Assembly: GCA_036346405.1 (NCBI GenBank)
Contig: CM070548.1
Span: 52,172,279-52,236,278 of the forward strand
DNA from: Phyllostachys edulis
Taxonomy: Eukaryota > Streptophyta > Magnoliopsida > Poales > Poaceae
DNA: 64,000 nucleotides
Direction: 5' to 3'
Below the pieces are notes generated by a model. The model saw only the letters and a program-made list of their open reading frames with translations, was not told where the DNA came from and made no database searches. A program made the translations under genes and the position numbers. Position 1 is the stretch's first letter, and each line of letters starts with the position of its first letter. This document shows positions 58,603-64,000 of the stretch, one piece after another.

Positions 58603-60784
58603 CGCTCTAAATCCTAACACTGTGTACTCCTTCCTGATAGCAGTTGGGATGGCCACCTCCTCATCGGTTGATTCCTCATCAACCACACGCTCAACTGAAG
58701 GCTGCAAAATGGAATGATGTTAGGCGAAATCAATAATCAGGACCTAAGCTGAACATCACGCACCTCCCCGATGTGCAGTGCGGATGACCGACAGGGAGCG
58801 CTTGGACAACCGCCAGTCTGAGTAGGCTGTGCGGATATTGATCGCAAAAGTGATGCATCTCGACGGACGTGCGGCTGGAAGACGGCATGATGTTAGTACA
58901 ACCTAAGGCATAATAAATAATCAGTACAAAAATTGAACATAACTTACCTCCCCGATTTGTAGTTCGGATGACCGACGGGGAGCGCTAAGATGCCCGTCAG
59001 TCTCACTAGGTCGTGCCGACCTAGCAGGTGAGCACAGTCTGCCCACTCAGTGCGCAGCCTGATGGACGTCGTCTCTCGACCGACCACAGCTCATGTTATT
59101 TATTATTTGCTTAGACTCCGCCAAGATGGACTTGAAAATATTGAGAAGCCTCGAAACAGTGTGATCTGGGCCGCGGATGGCAGAATCCGATGCGCATGAG
59201 ATCCATTGGATCATGTCGAACTAAAGTGACAGACAACAACTGTTCAGTACCAAACAGTAAAAATATCATGAATGAAGTGAGAATATGTTGTGAGTGTTTT
59301 ACAACATCGTCACGCCGCGAAGCGCTGTGTCAATCAAATGAGTGATTAAGCCTCTCTTCTTGTGTGTGACCTGCTGTGGACACTCTGGCGGAGGACGGTT
59401 GAGTCTGGTGCGCGACCATGGTACATGCCACTCAATGTACTCACAGTAAGTCCAAACGTCGTACGACAACTGCTCATGTAGAATCTCAATGTGCGCCAAC
59501 TCCGTCCAAGTCGTAGTCCATTGATGCTGGACTGCCTGCCAGTCCACATAATATCAACCTATCGTCGATTGTCTGCATTCAAGAAGGATTTATGAGAGAA
59601 GATCGGATATAGGTATGAACTATAAACATTACTCGGATGGAGTTGCACTCACAAGTGGACAGCTCGCTCGAGCATCCTCCCGTCGGGAGGGGCACAACCT
59701 GGTAGAGATCAAACTGTTACATTATGCGCTGTGGCGCTTAAGGCTCCACCATATGGGAAAACACAAGGTGGCAGGTCGTCACCCATAATCCGGTGTCCTG
59801 CGTGCATTGCACGGACAGTCCGTGCAAAGCTGACGTGTTCACGAAATGTGAGCTCCATGAAGACCATATGATGATGTCATCGTGCAACGACTTGAACGCG
59901 ATGTGGAACACGGGGTAGCACCTCGCCAGTCTGTCTTTAGCCAAGCGTAACTTGGCAGCAGTCCACCGGGTGCCCATAGTGGACTCGTCTATGGGGTCAT
60001 GGAACTCGGCATACGGGTATGCTACATTCCGGATGGTGGACCATCCAACAGCAAGGATCGGTTTCAATCTAGTGTCGCGCCGCGAAGGGTCACACAACCT
60101 CAATATGTGGCGCAAAGGACAACTAATCTGAAGCTGTAATGGGGCATCCCCTGGGCTCGGCGTCAGCCAAAGACTCGGCGATGCGGATGAAGATGCAGTA
60201 CACCCAATCACCTTGTGTGGGGGGAAACAAGGCCCAACCGAAAAGATGCAAAAGGTACATGACGAGACGCGTCCTAACAACCTCATCCAATGCATTTGCA
60301 GGGCATTGACTGAAATGCCTAAATCATGTTCGAGGGACACCACGGGCCCTGTTTGGCATAGCTAGGCTGAAACGTTGTGCCAAGCGGGCCTTCCAATCCG
60401 CAGACGGACGGAGGTAGAACAAGTGCATATCTCGTGATTGGTAGACCGGTCAAGAAGGAGACATCGTGCACAAAAGTGGAACGTGTGCATCTCGGGTCTC
60501 CATCTGTCAACAAGTGCAAACATGAGACTCCCATCTAAAGTGAAGTAACGGCCGACCTAGAGCATCCCTGCAAAGGGCTAGAAGCTTGTGTCTCGAAGGA
60601 TTGGGATGTAGCAAGGGTCAAGGACCCAGTAATGTTTCTCTGACCTAAGCACGAGGGGTGGAGGACCATCCCCGTTCCTGGTGGTCCACAACTTGCTCTG
60701 GTGATGTTCATCGTAGAATGATTCGAGTAGCTCCGGTAGAGCCATGGTTTGCAAGAGATGAAATGCCGAGTCAGTTCAGAACAA

Positions 60785-61432
60785 ATCGAAAATCGCAAAT
60801 TAATACTGACAAAATTCATTACGACCAATTAACTACAACTAAATTAATTACGACAAATTAATTACCACTAAATTAATTATGCCTAAATAATTACGACTAA
60901 ATTAAGTAAGACTAATTAACTACAACTAAATTAATAACAATTAATTAACAATGAGTATATTAATTGTGATTAATTCATTCGACTAATTAACTATGACAAA
61001 TGAATTATAACTAATTAAGTATGCCTAATTAATTAGGAGTTAATTAATTATGACTAATAAGCTAAGGCTAAATTAATTACGACTAATTTTACTACTTAAT
61101 GAATTAATTACGACTAATTAACTACAATTAAATTAATTACGACTAATTAACTATGACTAAATTAATCACGACTAATTAACAACTACTAAATTAATTATGA
61201 ATAATTAACTACGACTAAATTAGCTACCACTAATTAATTACGACTTAATTAATTGTGACTAATTAAATAAGAATAAATTAATTATGACTAAATAACTATA
61301 ACTAAATTAATTACGACTAATTAACTACGATTAAATTAACTACGACTAATTAATTACAACTAATTAACTATGACTAAATTAATTATGAGTAATTAACTAT
61401 GTCTAAATTAATTATGACTAACTAATTATCAG
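60785..61432. repeat. AT-rich minisatellite in the leader intron of the PMD gene
   Basis: About 650 bases are built from ACTAATTAACTACGACTAAA-like units (10-20 bases) with a TTAATTA core. It lies between the PMD start codon (60745) and a likely leader exon whose donor is near 61470, so it forms most of a 5' leader intron. Confidence 0.9.
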
Positions 61433-61464
61433 AGTTAATAAACATAATGCATAGGAAAAATTAC

Positions 61465-61640
61465 CTCCTCTTGAGGTCGACCTTTCTGTACTAGTACGAC
61501 TGCTAAACAATGCTCTAAACACTCTTTAATCGACGCGAAATCGGAACTCACTCGCTCGTTCAATTCTATGTCTCTCTACGCCGAGTGTGAGAACGAGAAT
61601 GAGAGCGAGAGCACCGCTGGTTTTTATAGCCGCGTGAACG
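61465..61640 (-). promoter_or_regulatory. Promoter and leader exon of the PMD gene
   Basis: The minus strand has TATAAAAACC (61630-61621). About 30 bases later a leader exon runs to CTCAAGAG|GAGGTAATT-type donor bases near 61472. A tRNA-like or other feature is not seen. Transcript ends are unknown. Confidence 0.5.
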
Positions 61641-62117
61641 CAATTTCCGCCGACTGTGAAGTGACGGGAGGGAATCAGATTCCTTCCCGCAGGCTGTTTC
61701 TTTGCATGCGCAGTGGCTTTCATGCATGCGGAGGCAGCAACGTGATGGATGGAACGGAGGGAAGTGATGGGAGGGAGGGAATCCCACACGGAAAGCGACG
61801 GGAGGGAGGGAATCCCACGCTGAAGGACAAGATCGTGCCCTGCCTCCTGGAGTATGGTGGAGTGGGCGGACTTTGCTAGGTATCAGCCGTTGGTAGCTCC
61901 GTGGAGCCATTTTTTTTCATTACGGCCAGAAGGAGTCTAAACTTACTACTACACCCCGCAACAACACCATTTTAGCCAAAAACTCCACCATGTGCGGTAC
62001 AAGTATACCCCCATTACTCACCTATGCCAGCGGCTCGATGCCGAAAATCACTACCTCCCGCCGCACCTCTGTTAGGCCAAACGACCGAGGCAAGGCTTCC
62101 CAATGGCTCTCTGTTAC
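61641..62117. other. Upstream flank of the PMD gene, no gene seen
   Basis: It has GGGAGGGAATCCCACRCKGAA repeated imperfectly at about 61773 and 61803. The remainder is unremarkable. No terminal inverted repeat of a Mutator-like element could be matched with sequence left of 47134. The ORF 61568-61879 is not supported. Confidence 0.4.
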
Positions 62118-62120
62118 TTA

Positions 62121-62407
62121 GGCTGCTCCCAATGGACAATATCTTAGTGCAGTTTCTTAGTGCATGAGGAGTGTTATGATACTATCTTTCCAATGCAAGG
62201 TTTCTTATTGTGTAGTATCTTAGGCTGTTTCATTTAATTACATGCATGAGTATACAATAAATTTTACGCGTTGGATTTCGAGCTCAAACTGGTATCCAAA
62301 TTAGATACTAGAGTACTATCTCTCCTCATTAACTATGGTACCACATCATCAATTTGCCTACATAGCATGCTTAAGATACTAGCCAAGGTGGAGTATTGGG
62401 AGCAGCC
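62121..62407. mobile_element. Tourist-like (PIF/Harbinger) MITE
   Basis: The inverted ends GGCTGCTCCCAAT at both sides are perfect for 13 bases, flanked by TTA at 62118-62120 and 62408-62410. It is 287 bp, AT-rich and non-coding. Confidence 0.9.
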
Positions 62408-62589
62408 TTACACGAAATGAAACTTGATTGCTTTTAGCCGATTGCACATTTTTTTTATTGATGTGAATACTTGAACACTAATTTCAGACTTTGGACCTAA
62501 ACTGCTGATTTGCGAGTGAAACCCTTCATTCAGATGTGCTTTTTTTTCTTAGTTTTATTACGTCCATGCAATTTTCATAAACTAGTCAT

Positions 62590-62988
62590 CAAATTCGAAC
62601 AGAAAGATACCACCTGGGATGCTATGGATGATTGGATTTCTCAAAAAGAGGATTTAGAATGTTAGATGATATCTTGGTGCTAGCTAGTCTAATAGATGGA
62701 TGTCCGCTCCCAACTTCACAAGATTCAGGCCATGTGGCCCAAGAGGGAAGCAGTGTAGAACGGTAAAACTCTAAACTAATTATGCATGTTCAACAAAGAG
62801 TAATGGTCATGTAATAAGTTTTGATGTCACAGGTGACTCCGAAAGTGCCGTTCAGGTTGATTCAGTTGATTGTGCCCACAAGCCCTTCTGACTTGGATCA
62901 AGCATTGATGCTTGTCGCAGAACCATCGACCCAGCAAGACATCCAGGCAGTAGAAGCAAACCAGAGAATACAGTGGCAGACGTTTTAA
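62590..62988 (+). other. Possible terminal exons of an unrecognised gene or gene fragment
   Basis: An open stretch reading DTTWDAMDDWISQKEDLEC ends at 62661. After an acceptor-like GATGTCACAG at 62832, an open frame from 62833 runs 51 codons (VTPKVPFRLIQLIVPTSPSD and onward) to TAA at 62986. The donor-like CG|GTAAAA at 62762 does not join these in a single frame. No family is recognised. The 62411-62590 stretch shows nothing. Confidence 0.25.
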
Positions 62989-63152
62989 CAACACGGAGAC
63001 CTATTGGGCGGTCCAGACCGATCACCTACACGCATATCGCGGCGATATTATTAGGATTATTACTATTGTACCCCTGTAACCTGTACATGGCTATATATAT
63101 GAAAGGCACCCCTCATCTCTGAGGGTGGTGATTCCCCCAATCTCATTCTACA

Positions 63153-63164
63153 TGGTATCAGAGC
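63153..63164 (+). other. Primer-binding site
   Basis: TGGTATCAGAGC, complementary to initiator methionine tRNA. Confidence 0.9.
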
Positions 63165-63413
63165 AATTCTGGGCCACCAAACCCTAGCCCACCCCTCCCC
63201 TTTCCCCCCACAGCCGACACCCCCACCCGTTGCTCCTCCCAATGACACCTCCCTCGGTGGCGCCTCCCCTGGCGCCCAATTCCCCAGGCGCCTCCCCCTG
63301 GCACACCCCCCCAAGCCACCCCCGCCGTCGCCTCCCGGCCCTGCCCGGCCACCCTCCTCCGGCCCGCCAACCCCCCCTCTGCACCACCTCCCGCCGGCCT
63401 CACCTCAGGCCCC

Positions 63414-64000
63414 ATGGCGACGGACTCCTCGGTCTCCAACGACACCGTGGCCTCCACCGGATCTAATGCGCGCCACCCATCTTCGCCGCTCCCTCACGCG
63501 CGATCACCGTCAAGTCGACGTCCGGTGACTCTTGAGTTGAAGCGCCCCAACTTCAACCGCTGGTCCCGTTCTTCTTCTCCTCAGGCGGCAAGTTAGGGCC
63601 CGCTCACATGTCGATGGCTCGCGTCGCGGCGCGCCCAGAGATGCTTTCTGGGCGATCGCCGACTCTGCGCCCTGGTGGCTCCTCGGCTCCGTCGCGGACG
63701 ACGTCCTCGGCCTCGCCCTCGCGCCTGACCAGACTGCCCGTCAGCTTTGGGTCGCCATCGAATCTCTCCTTCAGCGAACAAGGCTTCACGCTACCGCCTT
63801 CCTCGCCACGAATTCCACTCCATGGCGAGGCGCACCTCTCCATCGATCTTCGCCGGAAGATGAAGGCCACCGCCGACGCGCTGCGCGACGTTGGACACGC
63901 CGTCCTCGACTCGCAGCTCGTCCTCAACCTGTTGCGCGGTCTCAACCCTCGCTTCTCCAGCACCGCCGACAACATCGCCGACTCCGATCCGCTACCTAAC
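63414..64000 (+). pseudogene. Copia gag (UBN2 type), partial and frameshifted
   Basis: ATG at 63414 opens MATDSSVSNDTVAS and reaches LELKRPNFNRWS. The frame then breaks at 63596 and shifts more than once, while the gag reading resumes downstream. The last part (63860-64000) reads MKATADALRDVGHAVLDSQL and LVLNLLRGLNPRFSSTADNI, which is characteristic of Copia gag-polypeptide/UBN2 domains. It continues beyond the window. Confidence 0.8.

Larger units (their letters stand above)
47134..60745 (-). pseudogene. Plant mobile domain (PMD) gene, split by a SIRE retrotransposon
   Basis: The start is ATG at 60745 (MALPELLESFYDEHHQSK). Next come LVDRWRPEMHTFHF (about 60520), the plant mobile domain signature, and a frame-shifting PMD body (60343-59738 with RTIRNVAYPYAEFHDP-like and QFDLYQVVPLP). 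Further exons are 59547-59299 (HVDWQAVQHQW), about 59230-59020 (MIQWISCASDSAIRGPDHT) and a last exon after TTTTGCAG at 58704. Stops at about residues 55 and 62 and later breaks make it a pseudogene, unless they are sequence errors. The last exon is interrupted at 58602 by the SIRE element and resumes at 47337, ending TAA at 47134 after EENVEEEDPAPVRFE. PMD proteins occur in MAIN/MAIL proteins and widely in plant transposons; a transposon origin is likely. Confidence 0.82.
63049..64000 (+). mobile_element. 5' end of another Copia retrotransposon, cut by the window edge
   Basis: A short LTR of about 104 bases ends TCTCATTCTACA at 63152 and is followed by the initiator-Met primer site TGGTATCAGAGC (63153-63164), a GC-rich leader and gag. 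The LTR start is taken at TATTAGGATTATT (63049), assuming TG changed to TA. The left TSD cannot be checked without the 3' end. The layout matches the intron 3 Copia element, but the LTR sequence differs. Confidence 0.8.

Overview
This is plant nuclear DNA: spliced genes with GT-AG introns, long AT-rich introns, grass-type CACTA, hAT, Harbinger, Gypsy and Copia elements, and GC-rich 5' gene ends. The element families look most like rice (Oryza) or a close grass. That assignment is inferred from remembered family features, not from a search. I found no tRNA, rRNA, CRISPR or prokaryotic system.

The one host gene that looks intact is on the + strand, with coding exons from 16794 to 28826. Seven exons (an untranslated leader plus six coding exons) join into a 222-residue protein that starts like, and has the single divergent AP2 domain of, the AP2/ERF 'Soloist' proteins (Arabidopsis At4g13040 type). 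Its 7.4-kb intron 3 carries a Copia element (19775-26137, target-site duplication or TSD TACAT), itself broken by a solo LTR (23552-25649, TSD CCCGT). Its proximal promoter abuts a 5.9-kb hAT element (8355-14287, TSD GAGATGGG), which holds a 2.6-kb solo LTR (TSD ATTAC) and a 594-bp hAT MITE (TSD ATTGCATG).

Left of the gene, 567-6554 is a minus-strand CACTA element with a decayed TNP2 transposase and a second, truncated En/Spm-type gene. Each gene has a hairpin-repeat array, then a TATA box, then a leader exon. It is bounded by Gypsy-type LTR pieces (1-566 and 6555-7640). Right of the gene are two abutting Harbinger MITEs (29456-30522), a possible SINE, and an old Copia element (31733-45084) broken by two solo LTRs of about 3.1-3.2 kb.

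The right third is a minus-strand plant-mobile-domain (PMD) gene (60745 to 47134), split in its last exon by a complete SIRE-type Copia element (47343-58602, TSD CGCTC). The reading frame runs unbroken across the empty site. Its leader intron is largely an AT-rich minisatellite. A Tourist-like MITE (62121-62407), possible weak exons, and the 5' end of another Copia element (63049 to beyond the window) finish the window.

The two SIRE LTRs differ mainly by 1-3-base indels at homopolymers and C/G-rich motifs, whereas the older Copia LTRs differ by substitutions. This suggests unpolished long-read errors in repeats, so many frameshifts called in the elements may be artefacts.
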